Shown here one piece after another: positions 44,116-53,225 of a stretch of 64,000 bases of DNA. The DNA is taken from positions 1,736,001 through 1,800,000 of the forward strand of contig JADJRH010000001.1 in assembly GCA_016712345.1 (NCBI GenBank), in the 5' to 3' direction. This stretch comes from Polyangiaceae bacterium. GTDB lineage: Bacteria; Myxococcota_A; Polyangia; Polyangiales; Polyangiaceae. How positions within the stretch are numbered: position 1 is the stretch's first letter; each line of letters starts with the position of its first letter. The notes below the pieces were generated by a model. The model was not told where the DNA came from and searched no databases. It saw only the letters and a list, made by a program, of their open reading frames with translations. Made by a program: the position numbers and the translations under genes.

Positions 44116-45243
44116 TCAGAACGTACCGACGCAGCTGACGCCGCCGGTAGGAAGCGGAACGCACGCGGCGCCGAACGAAGATGCCGGCTTGGATCGAGGG
44201 GATGTGCCGGTTGTTGGAGCAGCTTTGGGTTTGGGGCCAAGCGGTCCTTCGGGCGAAAACAGAACGAGGGTAACGCCGCCTGCGATGAGTACACCTCCCG
44301 CGATGGCCGTTCCGAGGCTGATATTCGCGAGAGTGTTGGCGCGATCGGAGTCGTAATTGATGACCTCGCGGTCGTAGTAACACTGGCGAAAGAGGTTGGG
44401 ATTGTCGCAGTTTTGGCCGTAATTGTCGTAGTGCTTGTCGACGTCTTGTTTGACCTGATCGGTGAGGTGCAACGAGCCCAATCCAGTGGCCACGGCCCCT
44501 GCGCCGACGGCAACGCCGACGCCGGCTGCTACAGCGCCGATGGTGAATTGCATGGGGATCCACGGCTTGGGCGGCGGCGGTGGCGGCGGTGGGGGAGGCG
44601 GCGGCGGAGGGGGAAGATCGACCTTTTTGGGAATTGGAACGGGGCTGAGTTTCAGGTCAACCGTTTTGCCGGCTTCAATGGTGACTTCCTGCGTTGCGTC
44701 GGTGTGCTCCGGCGCTTTGACGGTGACCTTGTGTTTGCCGATGAGCAGGCGAACCGGTTTCTCCAGCGGGAGTTTGAGGACCGCGCGCTGATCGACAATC
44801 AGTTCGGCCCCGGCAACATCGGTGGTGAGGTTGACGAAACCCAAGTGCAACATCGCTTTGGCGAGGTTCGCGAGAACGTCTTTTTTGTCGTCGGGATCGA
44901 GCGGCCCAATGGTGGAGTTTACGGCCTGATCCATGAGGTCGGCCGCGTTTTCCCAGTCTTCAAGTGCAAGAAGCGAATACCCGTTGAAGCGGAGAATTTG
45001 AGCGCTTGGGTAGAGTTTGCGAGCGGACTCAAAAAGACCGAGAGCCTTTTTGTAGTCTTCCGCTTTGTATGCGGCGAGGCCGTCTTTTGCGATGTTTCGC
45101 GCCTGGTTGATTTCGTCCTGGGTTTGCGCAGACGCGGGCGAAGGCGCAAACGCCGGTGCGACGGACAGTGCTGCGAGCAGCGCAAACGCGCCGCAGCGTC
45201 GAAGGAGCGAGGGCTTCGCCACGCGGTGGGTAGGGCTCTTCAT
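44116..45243 (-). CDS. TPR and PEGA-domain protein with polyproline hinge
   Basis: A 375-residue protein. After a signal peptide there are TPR-like helices (AEDYKKALGLFESARKLYP, LALEDWENAADLMDQA), then a PEGA-type beta domain (VTVKAPEHTDATQEVTI) of the kind that binds surface carbohydrate. A run of 14 Pro in a row follows, and two hydrophobic helices close to VGVAVGAGAVATGLG and AIAGGVLIAGGVTL. It is spaced only 2 bp after the Ser/Thr kinase gene, so the two almost certainly act together. Confidence 0.8.
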   Translation of the reverse strand: MKSPTHRVAKPSLLRRCGAFALLAALSVAPAFAPSPASAQTQDEINQARNIAKDGLAAYKAEDYKKALGLFESARKLYPSAQILRFNGYSLLALEDWENAADLMDQAVNSTIGPLDPDDKKDVLANLAKAMLHLGFVNLTTDVAGAELIVDQRAVLKLPLEKPVRLLIGKHKVTVKAPEHTDATQEVTIEAGKTVDLKLSPVPIPKKVDLPPPPPPPPPPPPPPPKPWIPMQFTIGAVAAGVGVAVGAGAVATGLGSLHLTDQVKQDVDKHYDNYGQNCDNPNLFRQCYYDREVINYDSDRANTLANISLGTAIAGGVLIAGGVTLVLFSPEGPLGPKPKAAPTTGTSPRSKPASSFGAACVPLPTGGVSCVGTF

Positions 45244-45245
45244 GA

Positions 45246-47702
45246 TCAGAACTTGACAGGACCTTTGACCTTGGGCGCAGAGGTTGTGGCGGGCTTGGAC
45301 GTTGCTTTTGCGGTGGCGGGCGGTGCCGAAGAAGTGGTGGCTCCGGTGGATTTACCGGTGGCAGCGCCTTTGGTCGCTGTGGTTGTGCTTGTGGTTGCCG
45401 CCGCGGTGGCGGCCGCCTGAGTGGGTGCGGGTTCGGCAGTGGCCGGCGCGGAAGCTGTTGCGGTTGGCTCGGGTGTAGCCGCGGGAGCGGGCTCCTGGGT
45501 TGGCGTGGGCGCAGGGGTTGCGGTTTGAGCCGATGTTGGCAACCCGGTGGGAGATCCGGCAGCGGCGTTGACAGTGGACGCGTCGGCCGAGGCGTCATTC
45601 GATCGCATAAACATGAGGCCGAAACCAACGCCGCCCGCGATCACGAGCGCAATGGCAATGCCTGCGAGAATGGGCCCCAAAGCGGACGGTTGTTTGACCG
45701 GTTTGGATGCGATTGCGGCCGCAGCGGCGGTGGCATTGTTGCCGGTTGCATTGACGGTTGGCGCCGGCGCGGCTGCCGGAATTGGAATGGGCACCGGCAC
45801 CGCGGCGGCGGAAAACGATCCGGGCGTTTGGCTCAATTGCATGGCCGGCATGCTCATGCCGCCGTGCGAAATGGAAGGTTGCGATGTGTTGGCGGGATTG
45901 CCGCCGGAGAGCGACATGTCCGGCGCGTATGTGCCTTGAAGGGCGTGCGAAACACCCATGGTTTGGGCGAGCGCCTGCACCATTTCCATGGCGTTGCGAA
46001 AGCGTTGATCGGGGTCGCGCTGGCAGGCTTTTGCAAACCACTCATCGAAGCGCGGCCCGAGGTGCGGAGCCTTTTTGCTCGGCGGATCCATGGGCTCGTA
46101 AACGATTTGGCCAATGAGCGCGGCCATGCCCTCGGCGGTCCAATAGTTTTGTCCGGTGAGCAGGCGAAACGAGATGAGGCCGAGCGCCCAAAGGTCTGCG
46201 GGCGGGCCGACTTGCTTGGCTTTGCCGCTCGCTTGCTCGGGAGACATGTACCAAGGCGTTCCGAAGATGGTGCCGTCTTGAGTCATGTCGTGGGAGACGC
46301 CGTCGGCGAGCTTGGCGATGCCAAAGTCGAGGATTTTGACGAGCGGTGAGCCGTCTTCGCGCCGCGTAAGAAATAGGTTTGCGGGCTTGAGATCGCGGTG
46401 AACGATGCCCATGCCGTGCGCTTTGTCGAGCGCGCGCGCAACTTGGCGGAGGTAGAGACACACCTCACCGGCGGGGAGCGCGCCGCGGCGTTTCAGTTCG
46501 CTGCCGAGATCGCGCCCCGAAAGCTGCTCCATGACGAGGAAAGGAACGCCGCCGATCTCGGGCGCGATGTCGGCGTCGGTAACCCGCACAACGTGATCGG
46601 ACCCGATGCGCACCGGGGCCCGCGCTTCGGTGCGGAAACGCTCGACGGCCTGGGCATTTTCTGCGAGCGCGGGATGGAGCAGTTTGAGGGCGAGTTGTTC
46701 GCCGGTGTTGACGTGCTGAACGGAGTACACAGCGCCCATGCCGCCGCGGCCGAGAACTCGTTCGACGCGGTAGCGTTGCGCAATGATCGTTCCAACCGGA
46801 AGCTCACGTGTACCGTCGACCTGCGGGGTACCGGAGGATGAGCCGGAATGGGATCCCGAATGGGATCCCGAGTGCGATCCGGAATGGGACATGCCGGCCG
46901 CCGGCGTGGGGGCCGAGGCGGCGCCGCCAATAATGGGGCCGGCCTGGCCGGCGGGTGCCGACGTGGGCGGGCGCGAAATATCGGGACTGACGCTCACCGC
47001 GGGCATGGGCTGAGTGGCTGCGCGCGCCGGTCCGCCGGTGGAAGGATCGATTGCCGGGTGGTTACCTGTTTGGCGAGGCGATGTGTACACCTGAGCCGGT
47101 TGCGGTGCGTACACTTGCTGCTGCTGAATCGGTGCGGACTGCGGATGGGGTGAGTACGCCTGCGGTGTGTACACAGGAGCCCCGGCAGCTGGCAGCGGGC
47201 GCGCAACAGGCGGCGGATCTTTGGGCGGCTCGATGTGCTGTCCCGCGAGGGGTGACTGAGCGAGCGCCACCGTGGCGATATTTTCGGGCTCACTCGGCGG
47301 ATCGTCTTCAATGGCGGGAGCGAGCTGAGGCGCGGCGGCAGCCGGCGGTGGCTGCGCCTGGGATGTGTACCCATTCTGCGGCGCGGACGGACGCGGCGGC
47401 GGCGGGGGCGCTGGAGCCCCGGGCGGGCGACGCGGTGGTGCGGGCGGCGCCGGTCGAGGCGGAATCGCCGCACGCGCGGCGATCGGCGGTGCTGCGCCGG
47501 GCGGCGCGGCGGCCGGCGTGGGTGCGGGTGTGGGCGGTCGTTTCGGCGGGAGAGGAGGAGGCGGCACCGAAAAATCTCCGGGGAATGGAAAGCGTACGGC
47601 ATGACCACCCCACCGCGCCAGTATCGGGCGATCAGGCGAAGTGAATTTGGGAGGGGGAGATGGCTTTCTGTGAATTGAGGGGTCCGAAGGGACGTTCGCC
47701 AC
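45246..47702 (-). CDS. Membrane Ser/Thr protein kinase with Pro-rich N-terminus
   Basis: An 818-residue PknB-type kinase. About 290 residues of Pro/Ala-rich sequence precede the kinase domain (roughly 300-580), which has the glycine loop GRGGMGAVY, the VAIK-like ALKLL, HRDLKPANLF, DFGIAK and the GTPWYMSPEQA activation loop, so all catalytic residues are intact. A SHSG repeat just before the domain is coded by five 12-bp units. A transmembrane helix (GPILAGIAIALVIAGGVGF) and an Ala/Thr/Pro-rich tail follow. Start is GTG 47702. It sits between trmH and the PEGA gene and probably regulates glycan or surface functions in this run. Confidence 0.9.
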   Translation of the reverse strand: MANVPSDPSIHRKPSPPPKFTSPDRPILARWGGHAVRFPFPGDFSVPPPPLPPKRPPTPAPTPAAAPPGAAPPIAARAAIPPRPAPPAPPRRPPGAPAPPPPPRPSAPQNGYTSQAQPPPAAAAPQLAPAIEDDPPSEPENIATVALAQSPLAGQHIEPPKDPPPVARPLPAAGAPVYTPQAYSPHPQSAPIQQQQVYAPQPAQVYTSPRQTGNHPAIDPSTGGPARAATQPMPAVSVSPDISRPPTSAPAGQAGPIIGGAASAPTPAAGMSHSGSHSGSHSGSHSGSSSGTPQVDGTRELPVGTIIAQRYRVERVLGRGGMGAVYSVQHVNTGEQLALKLLHPALAENAQAVERFRTEARAPVRIGSDHVVRVTDADIAPEIGGVPFLVMEQLSGRDLGSELKRRGALPAGEVCLYLRQVARALDKAHGMGIVHRDLKPANLFLTRREDGSPLVKILDFGIAKLADGVSHDMTQDGTIFGTPWYMSPEQASGKAKQVGPPADLWALGLISFRLLTGQNYWTAEGMAALIGQIVYEPMDPPSKKAPHLGPRFDEWFAKACQRDPDQRFRNAMEMVQALAQTMGVSHALQGTYAPDMSLSGGNPANTSQPSISHGGMSMPAMQLSQTPGSFSAAAVPVPIPIPAAAPAPTVNATGNNATAAAAAIASKPVKQPSALGPILAGIAIALVIAGGVGFGLMFMRSNDASADASTVNAAAGSPTGLPTSAQTATPAPTPTQEPAPAATPEPTATASAPATAEPAPTQAAATAAATTSTTTATKGAATGKSTGATTSSAPPATAKATSKPATTSAPKVKGPVKF
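46831..46890 (-). repeat. Five tandem 12-bp units coding SHSG
   Basis: Units of the form CCGGAATGGGAT or CCCGAATGGGAT repeat five times at 12-bp spacing within the kinase gene and code for the SHSGSHSGSHSG segment. Being in-frame, copy-number change would only alter linker length. Confidence 0.7.
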
Positions 47703-47708
47703 GCGGTA

Positions 47709-48461
47709 TTAGGTGCCGTTTAGCAGGTCAATTGCCGCATCCGGCAACGGTTCGGTGAGTACACCGCGCGCGTACAAAAACTCGGCGGCGTGCGGAAACG
47801 AAAACACAAGGGCGCGGGCGTAAAGAAGGTCGCGTTCTTCTTGTGGCAGGTCGCCCGCGCGCCCGCTCGTTGCGTGCTGAAGCAAGATCGCGGCGGTGAC
47901 GCTCACGTTGAGACTCTCGGCGAAACCGCGCATGGGGATGCGTACGCTTTTTTCGCAGGCGAGCCCGAGATCGTGGCCGATGCCTTCCCGTTCGTTGCCG
48001 AGAATCAGCGCCACGCGCTCAATTTTGCCGAGATCTTCAGGCACAAGTTCGCCATTTGGATGCGTTGAAATCAATGTGTACTTTTCGTTTCGAAGCGTTG
48101 TGATCGCCTGCTCGGCGGACGTGCTTGTGCGAACTTCAACCCATCGCTCGGAGCCTCGGGCCACGGGTTTTGAAGCGAGAAACGATTGGCGGCGCTCCAC
48201 CACGTGCATCGTCGCAAGGCCAAACGCATCACATGAGCGGAGAACGGCCGCGCCGTTGTGCGGGTCATACGGCGCGTCCATCACAATCGTGACGGATCGA
48301 AGACGAGCGTCGATGGCGCGGCGCAGCTTTTCGCGGCGCTCGGGACGCACCAAGTCGGCCAGCTCGGCCGCGATGCGACGCGTGTCGAGGCCCGCGAGCG
48401 CGGCGAGGAGTTTTCGTTGTTCGTCGGCGACGAATGCGGCTCCCGGTGTGCGGCGGCGCAT
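47709..48461 (-). CDS. trmH: tRNA (Gm18) 2'-O-methyltransferase, TrmH-like (SpoU family)
   Basis: From ATG 48461 a 250-residue SPOUT enzyme. Motif 1 DPHNGAAVLRSCDAFG, motif 2 LILGNEREGI and motif 3 RGFAESLNVSVTAAILL are complete and form the knot that binds SAM. The frame upstream to 48821 overlaps the Wzy gene and is non-native. TrmH methylates the ribose of G18 in tRNA; a different tRNA or rRNA target is possible. It lies between wzy and the kinase with gaps of 53 and 6 bp. Confidence 0.85.
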   Translation of the reverse strand: MRRRTPGAAFVADEQRKLLAALAGLDTRRIAAELADLVRPERREKLRRAIDARLRSVTIVMDAPYDPHNGAAVLRSCDAFGLATMHVVERRQSFLASKPVARGSERWVEVRTSTSAEQAITTLRNEKYTLISTHPNGELVPEDLGKIERVALILGNEREGIGHDLGLACEKSVRIPMRGFAESLNVSVTAAILLQHATSGRAGDLPQEERDLLYARALVFSFPHAAEFLYARGVLTEPLPDAAIDLLNGT

Positions 48462-48514
48462 GGCGCGCTCTAACACCGATCGGTGAATTCTATCAATGCG
48501 AGCGGCGAAAGAGG

Positions 48515-50020
48515 CTACTCCGCGGCCGAACCGGCGGCCGGCAACGGCGCGGGCGACGGCGCCTCGGGAAGCGCCGGTGCTGTGTTTCGGCCGGCCAACA
48601 TCTTCACCCGAGGACGTGTACTCATGAACCGAATGGCCACATACGCGGGCAGCAGATAACCGACCGCGGCGGCCATTTGAATGGTTGTGGGCTGAAAGTA
48701 CATGACCGTGAGCGAGTAGATCAGAACAACGTTTTTGTCCTTTTGGTTGCGGAGCAACCACTCGTAGAGGCCACGCTGGAACATGCCCCAAAAGCCCATT
48801 CCGAGCACAATGCCTACCCACGAGAAGTTGACGTAGAGCAAACCGAGGAACGTTGTGGGGACCGAAACGCCCGTAAGTTCAGGCACGATGTTTGTGTCGC
48901 GCCAAACGAACGTTTTGGCCTTTTCAGGCCAGAACCAGCGCGGAACGAACCACACAGCGAGCATGGCCCAGCTTTCGCCGAGAACGTAGTCGCGGCGATC
49001 GGGGAAGTAGTGAAAGAGCACCGCCATCGCCGAGAAACGAAGGCGATCGTCTTCGTGTTCAACGAGCGCGTCGGCGGCGTTGACGTTCATGATGTTGGCC
49101 GGTCCACGCACCTGCGCATCAGGTTTGCGGTACGAACCGAGAATGTTGGAGAGAACGAGCGCAATCAGCGCCCCCGCGGCGATCACCGGAATGGGTACAC
49201 GTCGCCACAGGTAGTGGACAACAATCAGCGCGTTAAACGCGAGGTAGATGATGTACGCACGCTGCCCCAAACGCGTTGTGAGAAAGCCGATAATGAAAAA
49301 GAAAAGCGCTGTGAGGATCATCCCTCGCAGATTGGGCTTTTGATAATGCAGCGCGATGTAGAGCAGCGGCGGAATGGCCCCGATGCCCACCGCGCGAAAG
49401 AGCCAGCTCATCGACGAGTCTTCGCGCCACACAGCTTTGCCCGCGCCGAGCTGCGTGATGTCGGTAATTCCGGCCCCAACGCGTGATTGAAAATACGCGT
49501 ACGCGGGGATGAAAAACGCCATGCAAACAGCGGTGACGATAAGCAGCCGCGAGCGCTTCCATTCCATGCCCGCGATGCTGGGGAAGATCACCTGCAAGCG
49601 CCGGCCGGGGCCGAAATAATAGCCCACAAAATAGCCGAAGGTGCCCAATGTGTACGCAACCAAAACCGTCTGAACAAGTTCAATGCGCGTTCGACCCGTC
49701 ACGTGGGGCAGCAACGTGAGCGACAGGCCGTGTTGCACAATGAACATGGTGAACGTGGGCACCAGCGCCACGAGATGAAAAAAAGCTGTGAGTGCCGACG
49801 GCTGAAACGGGTCGGACTGCGATCGGAGGATGAACGGAAAAACCTGAACAACGATCGCTAGAAAAAAGTAGGGCGATACCTCGGCAACTTCGAGATCTTC
49901 AATTTGCGAGTGAACAATGCCGAAGATGCTCATGGCGACCACCAAAAAAATCGCCACGCGCACGGGAACGGAAGACCCCATTTTCCCGGAGAAGACGCGT
50001 GATTTTTGAGGGGCGGCCAT
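48515..50020 (-). CDS. O-antigen / oligosaccharide repeat-unit polymerase (Wzy-like)
   Basis: A 501-residue membrane protein with about 11 hydrophobic segments and a long periplasmic loop containing VLGESWAML, VPRWFWPEKAK and NFSWVGIVLGMGF, a pattern of O-antigen polysaccharide polymerases. It would join flippase-delivered repeat units at the periplasmic face. Together with the truncated flippase at position 1 and the glycosyltransferases it points to a Wzx/Wzy pathway. A Pro/Ala-rich tail follows. The start ATG 50020 is 11 bp past the UXS stop. Confidence 0.8.
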   Translation of the reverse strand: MAAPQKSRVFSGKMGSSVPVRVAIFLVVAMSIFGIVHSQIEDLEVAEVSPYFFLAIVVQVFPFILRSQSDPFQPSALTAFFHLVALVPTFTMFIVQHGLSLTLLPHVTGRTRIELVQTVLVAYTLGTFGYFVGYYFGPGRRLQVIFPSIAGMEWKRSRLLIVTAVCMAFFIPAYAYFQSRVGAGITDITQLGAGKAVWREDSSMSWLFRAVGIGAIPPLLYIALHYQKPNLRGMILTALFFFIIGFLTTRLGQRAYIIYLAFNALIVVHYLWRRVPIPVIAAGALIALVLSNILGSYRKPDAQVRGPANIMNVNAADALVEHEDDRLRFSAMAVLFHYFPDRRDYVLGESWAMLAVWFVPRWFWPEKAKTFVWRDTNIVPELTGVSVPTTFLGLLYVNFSWVGIVLGMGFWGMFQRGLYEWLLRNQKDKNVVLIYSLTVMYFQPTTIQMAAAVGYLLPAYVAIRFMSTRPRVKMLAGRNTAPALPEAPSPAPLPAAGSAAE

Positions 50021-50031
50021 GGCGTTTTCGC

Positions 50032-50970
50032 TTAGATCTCAACCGACTTAAAATACGCGATCGTTTTTTCGATCCCTTCTTCAATTGAGACCGTGGGACG
50101 CCACTTGATCACTTCTTCGGCCTTTGAAATGTCGGGCTTACGCCGCACCGGGTCGTCGGCGGGCAGTGGTTCGCGAACGAGTGTTGATGAAGAGCGCGTC
50201 AGTTCGATTGTCATCTTCGCAAGTTCAAGCACCGTTAGTTCGCGCGGATTGCCGAGATTTGTGGGCCCCGGATCGCTCTCGGTGTTCATCAGGCGAATGA
50301 ACGCTTCAACCAAATCGGTGACGTAACAGAAGCTCCGCGTTTGCTGCCCGTCGCCGTAAACGGTGATGGGGTCGTTGCGAAGCGCCTGCACAATAAAGTT
50401 TGAAACCACGCGCCCGTCGTTGGGGTGCATGCGCGGTCCGTACGTGTTGAAGATGCGCGCAATGCGCGTTTCGACCCCGTATTGCTGCTTGTATGAAACC
50501 GTGAGCGACTCTGCGCAGCGCTTGCCTTCGTCGTAACAGGCGCGCGGACCCGTGGGGTTTACGTGGCCCCAATACGTTTCACGCTGCGGGTGCTCTTTTG
50601 GATCGCCGTACACCTCGCTTGTGGACGCAATCAGAATGCGCGCCCGCACTTCACGAGCCATATCGAGCATGTTGAGCGTGCCCTGCACCGCCGTTCGAAT
50701 GGTACGCACCGGATTGCGTTGGTAGTGCACAGGCGATGCCGGACACGCGAGGTGATAGATTTGATCGACCTCGATCACGATCGGTTGCACCACATCGTGC
50801 CGCACCAACTCAAAGTTGTGATTGTCGAGCAGGCGCTCAATGTTGCGGCGCGTGCCGGTGAAAAAGTTATCCAGACACACCACCTCGTGGCCGTCGTTGA
50901 TCAGGCGCTCGCACAGGTGCGAACCCAAAAATCCGGCGCCTCCGGTGACTGCAATTCGTTTCTTGGGCAT
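50032..50970 (-). CDS. UDP-glucuronate decarboxylase (UDP-xylose synthase)
   Basis: From ATG 50970 a 312-residue short-chain dehydrogenase. NAD binding is GGAGFLGSHL, the catalytic pair is in ACYDEGKRCAE (Tyr-x-x-x-Lys), and the signatures STSEVYGDP, HPQRETYWGHVNPTGPR and TYGPRMHPNDGRVVSNF mark the UXS group. It converts UDP-glucuronate to UDP-xylose, so the glycan probably contains xylose or a derivative. Open frame upstream to 51120 is not part of the family. It follows the CapD-type gene after 40 bp. Confidence 0.9.
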   Translation of the reverse strand: MPKKRIAVTGGAGFLGSHLCERLINDGHEVVCLDNFFTGTRRNIERLLDNHNFELVRHDVVQPIVIEVDQIYHLACPASPVHYQRNPVRTIRTAVQGTLNMLDMAREVRARILIASTSEVYGDPKEHPQRETYWGHVNPTGPRACYDEGKRCAESLTVSYKQQYGVETRIARIFNTYGPRMHPNDGRVVSNFIVQALRNDPITVYGDGQQTRSFCYVTDLVEAFIRLMNTESDPGPTNLGNPRELTVLELAKMTIELTRSSSTLVREPLPADDPVRRKPDISKAEEVIKWRPTVSIEEGIEKTIAYFKSVEI

Positions 50971-51010
50971 ACGTTTGGGTGTGTACCCCTCACCTTTGAA
51001 GAGTGTGCGT

Positions 51011-52972
51011 TTATCGAGGAACTGAAGCAAATGCCGGCGTAATTTCCGGCGGACGGGGCGGGGCTCCCGCCTGCGACGGGCGCGGCGGAGGCGTGGGAGT
51101 TTCAGCCGAGCGTTGCTCAAACTCGGGGACCAACTCGGCTATACGACGCTTGATCTCGGCCGCGTCACCGGTGTTAGCAACTTCTGCCAAGTCATCGAGC
51201 CGATCGTCGAGATCTGAAAAATCGAGCGCTTTGAGCCGACCGATAAAGATCTTTGGATGCGCTGTTTTGTCGGCCTGCTCTTCAGCAACGCTCAACTCTT
51301 CAAACAGCTTTTCACCGGGGCGAATGCCCGTGAATTGAATCTCAATGTCTTCTCCCGGATGCAGGCCGCTCAACGTGATCAGGTCTTTGGCGAGATCGAC
51401 AATTTTGACCGGTTCACCCATGTCCAAAATGAAAATCTCGCCGCCCTTCCCCATGGTCGCAGCCTGCAAAACAAGCTGTGAAGCCTCCGGGATTGTCATG
51501 AAGTAACGCTTCATCTCCGGGTGCGTGATGGTCACAGGACCGCCGCGCGCGATCTGCTCGCGAAAGATCGGCACAACGCTCCCCGCCGAACCGAGCACGT
51601 TGCCAAACCGCACCGCCAAAAACCGCGTTTTGCTCTTTTTCGCGAGCGCTTGTGAACACAACTCAGCAAGCCGCTTTGTTGCACCCATAATCGACGTTGG
51701 ATTCACCGCTTTGTCGGTGGAGATCAAAACGAACGTTTCCACCTTGAAGCGGTCGCAAAGCGTGGCGACTGTGTACGTTCCGACAACGTTGTTTTTCACC
51801 GCTTCGCCGGGGTTCCACTCCATCATCGGCACGTGTTTGTGCGCCGCCGCGTGAAACACCAACGCCGGCCTGTGTTTGCCAAACACCGTTGTCATGCGCT
51901 CCACGTCGCAGATATCGGCGATCACCGGCACGCACTTGATCGTGGGAAACGTTGCGATGAGTTCGCGATGGATCTCGAACAATGCGTTTTCCGCGCGCTC
52001 CACAAGCAGCAGCTGTTCGGGCTCATAACGAGCCACTTGGCGGCACAACTCCGAGCCGATGCTCCCGCCCGCGCCCGTGATCATTACCACGCGGCCGCGA
52101 ATTTTTTCAGCGATCGCTGTTTCATCAAGCTTCACAGGTTCACGCCGAAGCAAGTCTTCAATCGCAACGCTTCGCACGTTTGAAAGATTGATTTTCCCGC
52201 CCACAATCTCGTGCATTGCGGGAATGATCTTCACCGACAAATCGGCCTTTTCACATTGCTCCACAATGCGCCGAACGTCTTTGCCCGAAGCGCGCGCGAT
52301 CGTGATGAGCACCTGTGTTGCATTCACGCTTGCGCAGATGTCCCGAAGCTTTTCGGTTGTGCCGAGCACCGGAACGCCGTGAAGCAACGTGCCCACTTTC
52401 ACCGGATCATCGTCGACAAAACCCACCGGCATAATGCCGAGATCCGCCCTCGCTTCAGCCTCGCGAACAACGAGTACACCCGCTTGCCCCGCGCCCACGA
52501 GCACCGTGCGCAAAGGCTCACGCGCGCTCTCAATCACACGCTTGCCCTGACGCTCCGCGATAAGCCGCCGCAGCACGCGAATGCCAATGACCCCGCATGC
52601 TCCGAGCAACAAAAACAGAAAGATGATCCCGTACGGAATTAAGCCGCGGTGTACATCTCGCGAAACACTTTTTGCGAGCGGCGCACTCAGCACGCGCACC
52701 ACCAACAGCACACCCGTCCCCGCGCACAGCGCACCAAAGATACGAATTGCCTCGCGCAGCCCCACGTACCGCCACGCGTAGCGATGTGTACCCATCAGCG
52801 CCATTGCCGCGTATTGAATGAGCACTGCGTAGGGCAATGTGTCGATGAGCCGGTCACGCGCCCAAGCCGGGATGTACCAATCAAACCGCAACAAATACGC
52901 AACGACGTACGCCGAGCTGAGCGCGGCGAGATCGAGCGCAAACTGCCAAGTGCGGGTGGCGAACCGAGTCAT
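51011..52972 (-). CDS. CapD/WbpM/PglF-type nucleotide-sugar 4,6-dehydratase
   Basis: A 653-residue protein: four or five N-terminal transmembrane helices, a CoA-binding-like Rossmann domain (VLVGAGQAGVLVVREAEA) and a C-terminal dehydratase domain with ITGAGGSIGSELCRQ and the catalytic STDKAVNPTSIMGATKR. Homologues convert UDP-GlcNAc to the 4-keto-6-deoxy sugar, first step to bacillosamine or QuiNAc. The PglE-like aminotransferase at 10286 would act next. A Pro/Ala-rich C-terminal tail is extra. It is the first gene of the ten-gene minus-strand run. Confidence 0.9.
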   Translation of the reverse strand: MTRFATRTWQFALDLAALSSAYVVAYLLRFDWYIPAWARDRLIDTLPYAVLIQYAAMALMGTHRYAWRYVGLREAIRIFGALCAGTGVLLVVRVLSAPLAKSVSRDVHRGLIPYGIIFLFLLLGACGVIGIRVLRRLIAERQGKRVIESAREPLRTVLVGAGQAGVLVVREAEARADLGIMPVGFVDDDPVKVGTLLHGVPVLGTTEKLRDICASVNATQVLITIARASGKDVRRIVEQCEKADLSVKIIPAMHEIVGGKINLSNVRSVAIEDLLRREPVKLDETAIAEKIRGRVVMITGAGGSIGSELCRQVARYEPEQLLLVERAENALFEIHRELIATFPTIKCVPVIADICDVERMTTVFGKHRPALVFHAAAHKHVPMMEWNPGEAVKNNVVGTYTVATLCDRFKVETFVLISTDKAVNPTSIMGATKRLAELCSQALAKKSKTRFLAVRFGNVLGSAGSVVPIFREQIARGGPVTITHPEMKRYFMTIPEASQLVLQAATMGKGGEIFILDMGEPVKIVDLAKDLITLSGLHPGEDIEIQFTGIRPGEKLFEELSVAEEQADKTAHPKIFIGRLKALDFSDLDDRLDDLAEVANTGDAAEIKRRIAELVPEFEQRSAETPTPPPRPSQAGAPPRPPEITPAFASVPR

Positions 52973-53225
52973 TCGGGTTGCTTTCGGTGGTTGCCGGGCC
53001 GGACCCTAACATTCACGGCGCGCAAAAGCCGCACGTTTGTCGATGTCTCCAACTTCCCCGGATCCTGCGCCAAATGACGTCATTGCTGCTCATCCGCCCA
53101 GTTTTTGCCCGGGGTAACCCAATCGCTCCGCCGTCGCCTCGTTTCCCGCTTTTTTTCTCGCCGCAGCCCAACATCGGGCAGCGGGGTTGATTGTCTTCGC
53201 CCCCCCGCGCTACGAAGCTCGGTCG
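52973..53225. promoter_or_regulatory. Divergent spacer between CapD-type and epimerase genes
   Basis: About 250 bp that must hold the promoter of the ten-gene minus-strand run and that of the epimerase. No convincing -35/-10 pair or operator is recognised. A short C-rich tract lies near 53200. Confidence 0.35.

Noticed and set aside
44577..44615. GGC/GGT run as a possible regulatory repeat
   Set aside because: It simply codes for the polyproline hinge of the TPR-PEGA protein on the minus strand.
48462..48821. N-terminal extension of the TrmH frame
   Set aside because: It overlaps the Wzy gene on the same strand and lacks SPOUT-family similarity; ATG 48461 gives the normal start.
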